The position numbers and the translations under genes are program-made. The notes below the pieces were generated by a model. That model saw only the letters and a list, made by a program, of their open reading frames with translations, had not been told where the DNA came from and made no database searches. Of a DNA stretch of 64,000 nucleotides, positions 36,349 to 46,880 are shown piece by piece; position 1 is the first letter of the stretch; every line of letters starts with the position of its first letter. Source of the DNA: Arsenophonus sp. aPb. Lineage in GTDB: Bacteria > Pseudomonadota > Gammaproteobacteria > Enterobacterales > Enterobacteriaceae. The DNA lies in the NCBI RefSeq assembly GCF_029873475.1, contig NZ_CP123499.1, positions 3,153,926 through 3,217,925 of the forward strand, given 5' to 3'.

Positions 36349-39300
36349 TTACACCTTTTCCACATTAACCAAGAACGCTTTAAACTCAGGTGTCTGAGTA
36401 TTGGCATCACCAACAAATGGCGTCAGGGTATTGGCAATAAAGCCTTTTCGCGTCAAGCCTTGAAATGCCCAATGGATCGGGATACCAATCGTATCAATTT
36501 CACGACCATCTACCTTTAAAGTTCGGATACGCTTAGTCACCACGGCCTTCGCTTTGATATAACCACGGTTAGAACTTACCCTAACAACATCGCCTGCTTT
36601 GATACCTTTTTTCTCTGCCAATCGTTCACCAATCTCAACAAATTGTTCGGGTTGAATAACCGCATTCAAATGCGCATGTTTTGTCCAAAAATGAAAATGT
36701 TCAGTTAAGCGATAAGTTGTGCCAACATAAGGAAATTTCTCAGCATTACCCAATGCTTTAAGATCGTCAGCAAATAGACGTGCCGCAGGATTAGAGATAA
36801 CATTCGGATGTAAAGGATTGGTTCCTAACGGGGTTTCAAAAGGTTCATAATGTTCAGGAAAGGGGCCCTCTGCCATTTTATCTATGGCAAATAAACGACC
36901 TAATCCTTCCGGTTGCATAATAAACGGTCCAACACCGGTATCTGGCGCGGCAGTGCTATAATCAGCGATATCAATGCCTGCCCATTTGCTACCATCCCAT
37001 TGGATTAATTGACGTTTAGGATCCCAGGGGTTACCAGCTGGATCTGCCGATGCTCGATTATAAAGGATCCGGCGATTAGCCGGCCAAGCCCATGCCCAAC
37101 CCAATGTATTACCTAAACCAGAAGGATCGGCATTATCACGACGCGCCATTTGATTACCCGCCGGCGTCCAACTGCCGGCAAAAATCCAACAACCACTGCT
37201 GGTGGTACCATCATCACGTAATTGCGCAAAAGCTGAAAGTAACTCACCTTTTTTCACCAGAAGATTACCATTGGCACCAGTCAAATCTGCCAACGCATAG
37301 CCATTACTTTCTTGCGCAATCTCTTCCGCGGTTGGGCGATAGGGATCATAGTAATTCCAGCGCATGTTCAATAACTGCTCAGGTACTGCGCCACCTTGTT
37401 GTTGATAAAGCAGACGTAAACGATGAAAAATTCCGGCTAAAATTTCACCATCGCCAAGGGATTCTCCTGGTGCATCCGCACCTTTCCAGTGCCACTGTAG
37501 CCAACGAGCGGAATTAACAATCGAGCCATTTTCCTCGGCAAAACAGCAGCAGGGTAAACGAAAAACTTCGGTCATGATTTTTGCTGGCTGCACATCGTTA
37601 AATTCACCATGATTTTGCCAGAAACAAGCGGTTTCAGTATTTAATGGATCAATAGTGACTAAAAATTTTAATTTGGACAATGCACTAATAATTTTATTTT
37701 TATTGGGGAAAGAAGCTAGTGGATTGAAGCCCTGACAAATATAGCCATTAACTTCCCCCTTATTCATCATGTCAAAATATTGTAGAACATCGTAACTTTT
37801 ATCCCACTTAGGTAACCAGTCAAAGCCCCAATCATTCTCTTTTTGCGCCTTATCGCCATAAAAGGTTTTCATTAGACTAACAAAAAATTTAGGGTAGTTA
37901 CTCCAATAATTAACCTGACCAGGGAGGGTCTGTTTTGGTGTATTTGCAGCTAAATAACTAGCTAAGGTGCTATGTTTTTCCGATGGTAAGGTCATATAAC
38001 CGGTTAAACTTTGCGACAGCAGGCCAAGATCAGTCAAACCCTGGATATTAGAATGTCCCCGTAAAGCATTAACTCCACCACCGGCCATTCCCATATTACC
38101 TAACAGTAGCTGGATCATCGCCATGGTACGAATATTTTGCGCACCGATGGAATGTTGTGTCCAACCTAATGCATAGAGAAAAGAAGCGGTTTTATCTTTT
38201 TCGCTGGTTTCAGCGATATATTCACAAACCTTGATAAAATCTTCTTGTGGAGTTCCACAAATATTGGCGACCACTTCTGCTGTATATCGATTGACGTGCG
38301 ACTTAAGTAACTGCCAAACACAACGTGGATGTTGTAGTGATTCATCTCGTTTAGCAAAACCGTTGCTATCTAATTCATAGTTCCAGGAAGTTTTATCATA
38401 CTGGCGATTTTTAGCGTCATAACCACTAAATAATCCATCCTCAAAATGATAATCATCCCGCACGATTAAATTGGCATTGGTATAAGATCGTACGTATTCA
38501 TTATTGATTTTATTATTATTTATCAGATAGTTAATTATTCCTGATAAAAAGGTAATATCGGTACCTGAACGAATAGGAGTATAAAAATCAGCCACAGAAG
38601 CAGTACGGGTAAAACGCGGATCTATAACAATCAATTTGGCTTTGTTGTGAATTTTTGCTTCGATTGCCCAACGGAATCCGACCGGATGAGCTTCCGCTGC
38701 ATTACCACCCATTACAATAATCAGGTTGGCATTTTTGATATCCACCCAATGGTTCGTCATGGCACCGCGACCAAATGTTGGAGCAAGACTTGCTACCGTT
38801 GGCGCATGTCAGACACGAGCTTGGTTATCAACCGCTAACATTCCCAGAGCCCGACAAAATTTCTGGGTAATAAAACCCGTTTCGTTACTACTGGCCGAGG
38901 CACACAGCATACCTGTTGTTAACCAACGATTAACAGTTGTCCCAGCAGCATCTGTTTTAATAAAGTTAGTATCCCGATCGGCTTTCATTAACTTGGCAAT
39001 TCGATCAAATGCTTCTTGCCAGCTAATCCGCTGCCACTTATCGGAGCCTGGCGCTCTATACTCGGGAAATTGCAAACGACTTTCACTATGGATAAAATCG
39101 ATTAGACCGGCGCCTTTCGGACACAAAGCACCTCGACTTACCGGATGATCTGGATCACCTTCTATGTGAAATATGCTTTCTTTGGCATTTTTAGCACCAT
39201 CACCAAGACTATACATTAATAATCCACAACCTACTGAACAGTATGTACAGGTATTTCGGGTTTCCCTGGCACGTAATAGTTTATATTGACGCGCAGACGC

Positions 39301-39396
39301 TAAGGCTGTTGCCGGAGCAAAACCCAAAGCAGCAATCGTTGTACCTGCCATACCGCCAGCACAGATCTTAAAGAACTGTCTTCTGCTGACTTGCAT
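36349..39396 (-). CDS. fdoG: Formate dehydrogenase-O alpha subunit, selenoprotein with in-frame UGA
   Basis: Molybdopterin selenoenzyme oxidising formate on the periplasmic side. Read through UGA at 38811-38809 it gives 1015 residues (E. coli FdoG 1016), Sec at residue 196 in QARV-Sec-HAPTVASLAPTFG, exactly as in E. coli. ATG 39396 has GAGGAG 8 bases upstream; an alternative in-frame start five codons earlier would displace the twin-arginine signal (VSRRQFFKICAGG). The [4Fe-4S] motif is CTYCSVGC with a late Cys in ALCPKG. A naive ORF call splits it into 200- and 803-codon pieces. It heads fdoGHI and lies divergent from fdhD. Confidence 0.97.
38780..38797 (-). promoter_or_regulatory. Bacterial SECIS hairpin of fdoG
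   Basis: Eleven bases after the UGA codon the mRNA reads GGUAGCAAGUCUUGCUCC. GG/CC pair, U3 is bulged, AGCA/UGCU pair and the apex contains GU. This is the same plan as the SelB-binding hairpin of E. coli fdhF (bulged U in the stem, GU in the loop). The structure was judged by eye. Confidence 0.8.
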
Positions 39397-39559
39397 TAAA
39401 AATCTCCTCATTCACATTACTGACATTGATTTCCATAAAATAAAAAAGTAAAACAGGTCATCATTTTTTTTAATGCGATCTTTTTTCGTCGGATCAAATT
39501 CAATTCATAATAATTAATGTAACCTCTTTTAATGTATTCTATTATTAGGAATTCGGCTA

Positions 39560-40390
39560 ATGAGTAATTTTTATGCAACTAAAATGATAAATGATGTTAA
39601 AAAAAGTGGAACATCTGAAATAAAAATTTGCAAAAAGGGAAATCTTAATCTTTTTAATCTGGATAATGTTGCACAAGAAGTCCCTATTGCCATGGTCTAT
39701 AATGGCATCTCTCATGCGGTTATGATGGCAAGCCCAAAAGACTTAACGCTATTTGCCTTAGGTTTTTCACTGTCTGAAGGCATCATCCAATCTGCTGAAG
39801 AAATTCGTGATATCAATATAAATAACTATGGCTCAAAGGGCATAGAATTGAATATTGAACTATCTCCTCGCCAGTTTATGGCATTGAAAACACATAGACG
39901 CAATCTAACAGGCCGTACTGGCTGTGGTATCTGTGGTACAGAACAACTTAGCCAACTGTTTCGCCCAATTAATCCTCTTCCTTTCACGCAATCATTTTCA
40001 CTTAATTATCTGGATCAGGCTTTATCGCAATTAAATACGATCCAAAAAATTGGCCAATTAACCGGTTGCACGCATGCTGCGGCCTGGATAACCCCAACCG
40101 GTGAGCTAGCTGGAGGCTGTGAAGATATTGGCCGTCATGTCGCCCTGGACAAACTCCTCGGTATGAAAAGCCGTGAAAAATGGCAAAACGGTGCGGTATT
40201 AATTTCAAGCAGAGCAAGTTATGAAATGGTGCAAAAGGCAGCAACCTGCGGGGTAGAAATTTTATTTGCTATCTCAGCGGTCACTTCACTTGCTGTAGAA
40301 ATGGCGCAAAAATATCAATTAACGTTAGTTGGCTTTTGTCGCTCTGGTAAAGCAACTATTTTTAGTTATCCCGAACGCTTAACAGAATAA
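39560..40390 (+). CDS. fdhD: Formate dehydrogenase sulfurtransferase FdhD
   Basis: Transfers sulfur from IscS to the molybdenum cofactor of formate dehydrogenases. 276 residues (E. coli 277). The CxxC motif is C122-GI-C125 in RTGCGICGTEQL, at the expected place. LFALGFSLSEGII, THAAAWITPTGEL, CEDIGRHVALDKLLG and SRASYEMVQKA are family-conserved. It is divergent from fdoG across about 160 bases that must carry both promoters. Intact. Confidence 0.96.
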   Translation: MSNFYATKMINDVKKSGTSEIKICKKGNLNLFNLDNVAQEVPIAMVYNGISHAVMMASPKDLTLFALGFSLSEGIIQSAEEIRDININNYGSKGIELNIELSPRQFMALKTHRRNLTGRTGCGICGTEQLSQLFRPINPLPFTQSFSLNYLDQALSQLNTIQKIGQLTGCTHAAAWITPTGELAGGCEDIGRHVALDKLLGMKSREKWQNGAVLISSRASYEMVQKAATCGVEILFAISAVTSLAVEMAQKYQLTLVGFCRSGKATIFSYPERLTE

Positions 40391-40740
40391 TTAAATTTAA
40401 AAATATTATTTATATAGTATTCAATAAATATCATTAAATAAATAGAAGAAAAATATTTTATAAATTATTTTGCTGCTATTTATTGCGGCATTTCTTTAAT
40501 TGAGATCACATTTTTAAATTTAAATTTTTAATACTTAATAACCACTAATATTAAAAAATAAAATTAAATCATACCGCTATTAAATTCCTTAGTTATATAT
40601 TTATTTTTTTTACAAGAAAATGAAAATAATTATCATTTACTTGAGTTATTTTTTATTTTAAGGTTTATTTAAGGCAAAACTTTATTTGTCTATCCCATTT
40701 TTTATTACATGAAAATTAATATTTTTACAAGGAATTAAAA
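40391..40740. other. AT-rich promoter region of the heme cassette
   Basis: No gene. It contains a Fur-box-like sequence at 40622-40640; otherwise featureless. Confidence 0.5.
40622..40640 (+). promoter_or_regulatory. Fur-box-like operator before the hemophilin-like cassette
   Basis: GAAAATAATTATCATTTAC matches 14 of 19 positions of the Fur consensus GATAATGATAATCATTATC. It sits about 100 bases before the first gene of a heme-uptake cassette, where iron-responsive repression is expected. Confidence 0.6.
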
Positions 40741-41481
40741 ATGAAGAAATTAAATATTATTACCTTGCTAATGTTATCAATTGGATATATTGGCTTTAGC
40801 CAGGCAATAACCGGTTATAATAAATCAAATACCTCTAATGATAATCGTCTAATTATTGGTGAAATAGAAGAAGCTTCTAATGGCTTTCATAAAGCCAAAA
40901 AAGGTGATCCGGCTATTGGTTTAACTGATTTACATGGGAGTAAAAAAATCGGCTTTCCCGGTTTAGCACGGTATTCTAACACAGTTGATAATAACGTTTA
41001 TAAGCTTGTTGCTACCAGCAATTCCCACCATCCCAATATGGGATCATTTACATTTGCCAAACTGGACGACGTTGATGTTTTCTTCGGTGAATGGGCGCAA
41101 AAAGATGATATGTCTTCGGCCTCTCACACTGCTTACTATGCCGGTAAAGACATTACGCCAGAGATGCCAAATGCCGGTACCGCCATCTATACTATCAAAG
41201 GGATCAACGATTATTCTAACAATGGTTTTATGACCGGTGAATTAACCGCAGATTTTGCCGAAAACAGCTTGAAAGGTTCATTTAGTCATAGTGCATTAAC
41301 CATGAATATTGATGCAGATATTAAAGAGAATGGCTCTTTCAGCGGCAAAGCTTCTGCTGATTCAATTGAAGGAACCACCACAGGCCACTTCTTTGGTAAT
41401 AATGCCAACTATTTAGCGGGTATTACTCAATTTGAAAATAATCATCAATTAGATACCGCTTTTGCCGGCACTAAACAATAA
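40741..41481 (+). CDS. Hemophilin-like secreted heme-binding protein
   Basis: Probable Slam-exported hemophore. 246 residues with a cleavable signal (MKKLNIITLLML to SQA) and no lipobox Cys, so it would be released rather than lipidated. The N-terminal half (about 30-130) has HHPNMGSFTFAKLDDVDVFFGEWA; several His could serve heme binding. The C-terminal half (about 145-240: GTAIYTIKGINDYS, LTADFAENSLKGSFSH, FSGKASADSIEGTTTGHFFG) is the small beta-barrel of TbpB type that Slam recognises. RBS AAGGA precedes ATG 40741. The following Slam, receptor and TonB genes give the same order as hemophilin (HphA) loci of Acinetobacter and Xenorhabdus. Confidence 0.8.
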   Translation: MKKLNIITLLMLSIGYIGFSQAITGYNKSNTSNDNRLIIGEIEEASNGFHKAKKGDPAIGLTDLHGSKKIGFPGLARYSNTVDNNVYKLVATSNSHHPNMGSFTFAKLDDVDVFFGEWAQKDDMSSASHTAYYAGKDITPEMPNAGTAIYTIKGINDYSNNGFMTGELTADFAENSLKGSFSHSALTMNIDADIKENGSFSGKASADSIEGTTTGHFFGNNANYLAGITQFENNHQLDTAFAGTKQ

Positions 41482-41498
41482 TTGATTTTTTAAATTTT

Positions 41499-41529
41499 AA
41501 AAGAGCATGGAAACCCTATGCTCTTTTTT
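41499..41529 (+). terminator. Rho-independent terminator or attenuator between hemophilin-like and slam genes
   Basis: Perfect 10-base stem AAAAGAGCAT/ATGCTCTTTT with a 9-base loop and T run, 17 bases after the hemophilin-like stop codon. Partial read-through would make the secreted protein more abundant than its transporter. Confidence 0.85.
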
Positions 41530-41544
41530 GTTATCGAAATAAAA

Positions 41545-42903
41545 ATGACTAACAGGAAACGATTAATTATAATCCTATTTATTTCTTATTTTTTTCATAT
41601 AAAATTAACTATCGCTAATTCATTGATAATAAATAATACACAAGTGAATAAAATAAATAATAAAAATTATATTACTAATATTTTTATTGCTATTAATAAA
41701 AAAGATTGGCAACAAGTTGAAGGTTACTTAAATCAATTAATAAAAAATAATTATCAAGATAAGAGTTTGATCTATTTTATTCAGGGTTGTTTATCATATA
41801 AAAATCGAGAGACTCAATCTGCTATGCACTATTTATCCCAGGCGATAACAATAAATCCTCACTTTACACGTGCCAAGCTCGATTTAAGTTATATTTATAT
41901 TGAAAACCGGGTTTATCATAAAGCAAAACCATTATTAAATGAATTAATAACACAACAAGATTTACCTGACCTGGTTAAGAAAAAAATAAAATATCTTCTC
42001 ATTCTGATTAATAATAAAAATCCGTTCTTTGCCACACTTTCACTAGGTTACCACCTAACAGATAATCTGAATAAATCGCCTGGTAGCCCACCAGAGTGCT
42101 TACAAAAAAATAGTGCTGGCGATTGCCGATTAACTCGTAAAATGCCGAAAAAAATTACCTCATCAGGCTTTTCTTTATTCGGTATGACCCAACAGTCATT
42201 TATGTTGCAAGAGCCTCATGCGGTTTTTATTCGCCTAACGGCAAATAGTCAAATCTATCGGCAAAACAACACCTATAATGGCTATCAAGCCAATATTTAC
42301 GCTGGCTACCACTTTCAATCCTCATACCATTATTTATTAGCCGGCCCCTTATTGGGTTATGAACAAGGGGAAGAAGATCCAAATGCTTATGAAATAGGGG
42401 GAAAAATTGAGTGGCGTTATCGTCCTGATATAGCCGCTAAATTAGATTTTGTACTCAATCACCAATTTAAATGGAAAGACTATTACCAAGGACAACATAA
42501 TAATGGCCTAAAGCATGAAACTTCTTTTTCCATTAATTATCCTCTTAACAATATAGATTGGTATCTCTCTTTAGGTTTTTCTCAACATTTCCATCAATGG
42601 CAAATAAACGATTATCACCGCTATGATATTGGTGGTGGCGTTAAATTTAAGTCATTACCTTATCTAGAAACCAGTCTTTCATCACTTTGGAATCAATATC
42701 AATTTAAACATTTTGATAATCGATTAGGCGCTATGCGGCGTGATACAGAATGGATCAATGCAATTAAATTAAAACTAACCATAAAAATTATTGGCTTCAC
42801 ACCCTCTCTTACATTTTTTCATCGCAAGAATAATAGCAATGTCGGCTGGCTTTATCGCTATCAAAAAAACGATCTGCAACTCAATTTTGAACGTTATTTT
42901 TGA
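41545..42903 (+). CDS. Slam-family (type XI secretion) outer-membrane translocator
   Basis: Surface lipoprotein assembly modulator family (DUF560). 452 residues from ATG 41545; an ATG at 41518 lies inside the terminator stem and is unlikely to be used. After a signal peptide (to about IANS), residues about 40-150 form TPR-like helices (WQQVEGYLNQLI, AMHYLSQAITINPHFTRAKLDLSYIYIE). The remainder, from about 165, is a 14-strand beta-barrel of alternating aromatic residues ending LQLNFERYF. Slam proteins move TbpB-type or hemophilin cargo across the outer membrane; the cargo is almost certainly the preceding gene. No clear Shine-Dalgarno. Confidence 0.88.
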   Translation: MTNRKRLIIILFISYFFHIKLTIANSLIINNTQVNKINNKNYITNIFIAINKKDWQQVEGYLNQLIKNNYQDKSLIYFIQGCLSYKNRETQSAMHYLSQAITINPHFTRAKLDLSYIYIENRVYHKAKPLLNELITQQDLPDLVKKKIKYLLILINNKNPFFATLSLGYHLTDNLNKSPGSPPECLQKNSAGDCRLTRKMPKKITSSGFSLFGMTQQSFMLQEPHAVFIRLTANSQIYRQNNTYNGYQANIYAGYHFQSSYHYLLAGPLLGYEQGEEDPNAYEIGGKIEWRYRPDIAAKLDFVLNHQFKWKDYYQGQHNNGLKHETSFSINYPLNNIDWYLSLGFSQHFHQWQINDYHRYDIGGGVKFKSLPYLETSLSSLWNQYQFKHFDNRLGAMRRDTEWINAIKLKLTIKIIGFTPSLTFFHRKNNSNVGWLYRYQKNDLQLNFERYF

Positions 42904-42938
42904 TTGTTAATTTAAAAATTATTTTAGGTAAGGAAATC

Positions 42939-45900
42939 ATGTATTTTTTAAACTGCCGCCAAAAACCAATAGCATTTGCTATATCACTTTCTACTTTGGT
43001 TATCCCCGCTATTAGCTATGCTGAACAGCAATCTTTGGACAAGCAAGTAAACATGGAAAAAAAACATTTAGGTAAAATTCAGGTTTCTGATATGTCACAA
43101 CAAGATGAACAGGGTTATGACAATATCTATGATAAAAATATTTCCAACATTTATATTGGCAAAGAGATGATAGAACGTTTCAAGGGGGCTTCCCCTGCGG
43201 ATCTGTTTCAATCTACGCCGGGTGTATATAGCGGTGAAGCACGTAATGGCGCGGCAATCGATCCCAATATTCGTGGCATTCAAGGACAAGGGCGGATCCC
43301 CTTAACTGTCGATGGGACTGAGCAATCAATTACAGTAACCCGCGGCTACAATGGTGCCAATAACCGAAACTATCTTGATCCTAATTTAATCAGTTCAATT
43401 GAAATTGAAAAAGGGCCTTCGCTATCACGTCATATTAAAAGTTCGGTCGGCGGTGGTATCACCATCAAAACAATTAATATTAATGATATTCTGCCAGCAA
43501 ATGAAAACTTTGGTTTTGCGCTTAAGTTAGAGGGCAGCAATAACGCAATCAAACCGCGACTCAAAAATTTACCATTAGGCGAGGACTATCGTAATCTTCC
43601 AGAAGGAATGAAAGCTTATGCCTTTTTATTTGATGATCCTTTAATCAATATCCATCCCCATCATTACCATGATAGAAAATTAGGCGGTTTGGATGATTAT
43701 GCTTATCGGCTTGCCGTTGGCTTGCGCCAAGAGAAATTTGATTTATTGCTGGCCTCAAGTTATCGCAATAAAGGCAACTATTTTGCCGGTACCAGGGGAG
43801 CAAATCGTTACCGTTATGCGGTTACTAATGAGAAGAAAAAAGAATTTACCAACCCTAAAATAATAATCGATCCTTATATGCCTTTTGTTGCCAACATTTA
43901 TCATCCAGGCAAAGAAGTGCCTAACACTTCCAACATGATGAAATCGCTGTTGCTAAAAAATAATTGGCATCTGGCTGATGATTTAACGGTCAATTTTACT
44001 TATCGCGATTCCCGACTGGAATTTGGTGATATTATGCCCTCTCGACTGGGTTTTGTTGATGTCGAACGTAATTTGGTTCCGCAATGGCCTTTAGCTCAGG
44101 TGCACCAAAAAGCCGGTAGTGCCAGCCTTAAATATCAACCGCTTGATAGTTTATGGTTCGATTTTTATCTGAGTGCTTGGTTTAATCACACAAATGCAAA
44201 TACCAATAGTGCGGGCGGTTACCCAAGAGCCCCAAAAGACAGAGATGCTGATTGGGATACTAGCACCTTCTATAAGTATGGCACCGCGATTATAGATCCC
44301 ACTATTGATGGTAGTTTAATCAATAGTGCTAATAATAGTAATGAAAATAATCGCTGGGGTTTGGACATTAGCAATATATTTACCCTGACACCTAATTTAA
44401 ATCTTACCCTGAACGGCCGCTTTCAGAATGAAAAATTAATTAACCATACGGAATATACTGGTGTAAGGGTTACTTATTTCCAATATCCAGGCAAAGAAGG
44501 CCGTCGGCAAGAGTATCAACTGGGGTTTAAGTTCGACTGGCAACCGGTGGAATTTTTAACTTTCTCCGCCGGCGCCAATTATGTGACTTATTGGTCAATT
44601 GATGATCTGGTCAATAGAAAAAGAACTGAAAAAATAAGCGGCTACCAAAAGAGCGGCCAGCTTGCCGGCTCTAATGTTCCCTTTTTTCAATCAGTTAATC
44701 AACAAGATTATGACAATGATGTTTATGCCGATGACTGGAAGAAACGAATAAAAAAACTAGCTGCCAACAAACACCATATTTATAAGACAGAAATAGCTCG
44801 ATTAACAGAGGCCTTAGCCGATAATGAAAATCAACTTAATGAGCAGGAAAAAATAGCGCTAACAAACAATATCGATAAATTAAAAAAACAACGCATCGAG
44901 CTAACGATGGCAACAAGAAAACAGTATACACAACAAGATGAATACCTGATTCAGATAGGTACTAACAAGCAAGTGCAAATACCCAATAAAAATGGAACCA
45001 ATTATCGACCAAAATCGATTACCTTACTTTACAACCCTAACGATGGAAAATTGCATAAAAAGGATAATCCTTTCTTTAACGGTAAAATAAATATAGATGA
45101 AGAAACGATTGATGCTAAAACTGGAAAAACGGTAAAACGCTATTATTCTAATCAGATTACAGATGGGGATAAAATTCTTGTTGCTCGGCCAGAAGACACG
45201 CTATGGCAAAAAGAGAAAAAACGCAAAGATCACGGTATTGCCCCTGTCCTCTCAGCGGGCATATCGATCACGGATGATTTAAATGTTTATCTTCGTTATG
45301 CCGAATCAGTCAGAATGCCCAGTTTATATGAAGACGGAGTTGGCTTTTCCGACGAACGTCGAATTGTTATGGGTGAAAAAACCAAACCGGAACGCGCTAA
45401 AACACAAGAATTTGGTATTCACTATAATCTGGCAAATCTATTAAAAACAGAAAAACACGCTGATATTAAATTAATCTATTTTGACACCACGATAGAAAAT
45501 GTATTCGATCGTGATATGGCATATAATTTTACCCAAATGGATAGACAGTTATTATCCGGTATTGAAATACAGGCGCGTTATGATAATGATTTTATTTTTA
45601 GTGATATTAGTTACGTTTATAATATAAAAAATAAAGTTTGTGATCTTAATACCAGTCATTATTTAGATCCTTATAATCAACACAATATTCCAGAATGTAT
45701 TGATGGTGGTTTTCCGGGTGGTTTTTTACGTACTGCAATTCAACCTAAATACTCCTTGAATATGAATTTAGGTGCTCGTTTATGGGATAAAAAAATCAAA
45801 ATTGGCAGTCGATTTACCTACCATAGTAAAGCAGAAAATCGTGATGAAAAGCATTTGATGATAATTAAACCTAATTCTTATTTAGGTACGAATAATAATC

Positions 45901-46082
45901 CAATGCGTTGGGATCCAATTTTTACAATTGATGCCTATGTGGATTATAAAATTAATGACAATATGTCAGTAGAACTAACCGGAACCAATTTAACTGATGA
46001 ATATTATCTCGACCCGTTAACTCGCTCCATGATGCCTGCTCCAGGAAGAACTTTTAAACTTAGTTTTAATAGTAAGTTTTAA
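42939..46082 (+). CDS. TonB-dependent outer-membrane receptor (hemophilin/heme receptor-like)
   Basis: 1047 residues from ATG 42939 (AAGGA 5 bases upstream); an earlier in-frame TTG at 42900 would precede the signal peptide. The plug domain has ASPADLFQSTPGVYSGEARNG, NIRGIQGQGRIPLTVDG and SSIEIEKGPS, as in hemoglobin/heme receptors. The barrel ends LSFNSKF with terminal Phe. Residues about 600-670 form an unusual Lys/Glu/Gln-rich coiled-coil-like insert (ADDWKKRIKKLAANKHHIYK, then TEALADNENQLNEQEK), presumably a surface loop. Genomic context makes it the receptor for the hemophore. It begins 36 bases after the Slam gene. Confidence 0.88.
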   Translation: MYFLNCRQKPIAFAISLSTLVIPAISYAEQQSLDKQVNMEKKHLGKIQVSDMSQQDEQGYDNIYDKNISNIYIGKEMIERFKGASPADLFQSTPGVYSGEARNGAAIDPNIRGIQGQGRIPLTVDGTEQSITVTRGYNGANNRNYLDPNLISSIEIEKGPSLSRHIKSSVGGGITIKTININDILPANENFGFALKLEGSNNAIKPRLKNLPLGEDYRNLPEGMKAYAFLFDDPLINIHPHHYHDRKLGGLDDYAYRLAVGLRQEKFDLLLASSYRNKGNYFAGTRGANRYRYAVTNEKKKEFTNPKIIIDPYMPFVANIYHPGKEVPNTSNMMKSLLLKNNWHLADDLTVNFTYRDSRLEFGDIMPSRLGFVDVERNLVPQWPLAQVHQKAGSASLKYQPLDSLWFDFYLSAWFNHTNANTNSAGGYPRAPKDRDADWDTSTFYKYGTAIIDPTIDGSLINSANNSNENNRWGLDISNIFTLTPNLNLTLNGRFQNEKLINHTEYTGVRVTYFQYPGKEGRRQEYQLGFKFDWQPVEFLTFSAGANYVTYWSIDDLVNRKRTEKISGYQKSGQLAGSNVPFFQSVNQQDYDNDVYADDWKKRIKKLAANKHHIYKTEIARLTEALADNENQLNEQEKIALTNNIDKLKKQRIELTMATRKQYTQQDEYLIQIGTNKQVQIPNKNGTNYRPKSITLLYNPNDGKLHKKDNPFFNGKINIDEETIDAKTGKTVKRYYSNQITDGDKILVARPEDTLWQKEKKRKDHGIAPVLSAGISITDDLNVYLRYAESVRMPSLYEDGVGFSDERRIVMGEKTKPERAKTQEFGIHYNLANLLKTEKHADIKLIYFDTTIENVFDRDMAYNFTQMDRQLLSGIEIQARYDNDFIFSDISYVYNIKNKVCDLNTSHYLDPYNQHNIPECIDGGFPGGFLRTAIQPKYSLNMNLGARLWDKKIKIGSRFTYHSKAENRDEKHLMIIKPNSYLGTNNNPMRWDPIFTIDAYVDYKINDNMSVELTGTNLTDEYYLDPLTRSMMPAPGRTFKLSFNSKF

Positions 46083-46139
46083 TTAAATAAACAATAACAC
46101 AACCATATTAAACCAACTAAAATATTGAGATAAAAAATT

Positions 46140-46880
46140 ATGATAAGACTGTTAGCTTATATTGTGTTATCTATTATTTTACATACTGCTTTAATATGGC
46201 TGTGCTTATCGACTTCGGCTAATTCTACGCCGACATTAGCAAGTCACCATAATATTTCTCCTAATACTACAATTACCTTGATCTCAGCCAGTATAGAAAC
46301 AACATCAGAGATAAATAGATCTTCTAGTGAAGCGCTACCAATGATTCTACCTGATTCACCAGTAAATCCAGTACTAGCCGTTAAGCAGAAACAAGAAAAA
46401 ATCAATAATAAAAAGAAAATAGCAGTGGTCAAAGAAACTAATAATAAAACCTTCTCAGAAACCACGAAGAGAATAAATAAGAATAAGAATCCATCGGTTT
46501 ATCCCGCAGAGAATTTCAACGGCGATAATAACACCACCATGCAAGGAGGGGCTCTAAATCATGATCCTTCTCAAATGAAGGTAGGCGAACAAAAAGAAGG
46601 TGAACGCTATTATTCGCTAGTCAAACAAGAAATTGAGCGCAATAAAATATATCCACGTCAAGCCAGAAAACAACGCCATCGAGGGCGAGTACTATTACAA
46701 TTTAATATCAATACTGACGGTAGCTTATATGACGCTAAAATCATTCGCTCTTCTGGTTTCAATACCCTTGATAAGGCGGCATTAACGGCCATTGTAAGGA
46801 GTCGTTCCATCGGACCTAAGCCTCTTCATATTAGTTCAACCATGAGTACCGAGATAGAGTTCAACCTAGATAGAAATTAA
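46140..46880 (+). CDS. TonB-like energy transducer
   Basis: 246 residues. N-terminal membrane anchor (MIRLLAYIVLSIILHTALIW), a periplasm-spanning linker (about 40-160) that is Asn/Lys-rich instead of the usual Pro/Lys/Glu, and a C-terminal TonB domain (YPRQARKQRHRGRVLLQFN, DGSLYDAKIIRSSGFNTLD, AALTAI). As the last gene of the heme cassette it probably energises the adjacent receptor; no exbB/exbD lies beside it, so it would have to share a set from elsewhere. The linker composition follows the AT bias. Confidence 0.88.
   Translation: MIRLLAYIVLSIILHTALIWLCLSTSANSTPTLASHHNISPNTTITLISASIETTSEINRSSSEALPMILPDSPVNPVLAVKQKQEKINNKKKIAVVKETNNKTFSETTKRINKNKNPSVYPAENFNGDNNTTMQGGALNHDPSQMKVGEQKEGERYYSLVKQEIERNKIYPRQARKQRHRGRVLLQFNINTDGSLYDAKIIRSSGFNTLDKAALTAIVRSRSIGPKPLHISSTMSTEIEFNLDRN

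Noticed and set aside
41518..41544. Upstream ATG for the Slam gene
   Set aside because: The ATG is the first three bases of the terminator's 3-prime arm; the signal peptide starts properly from ATG 41545.
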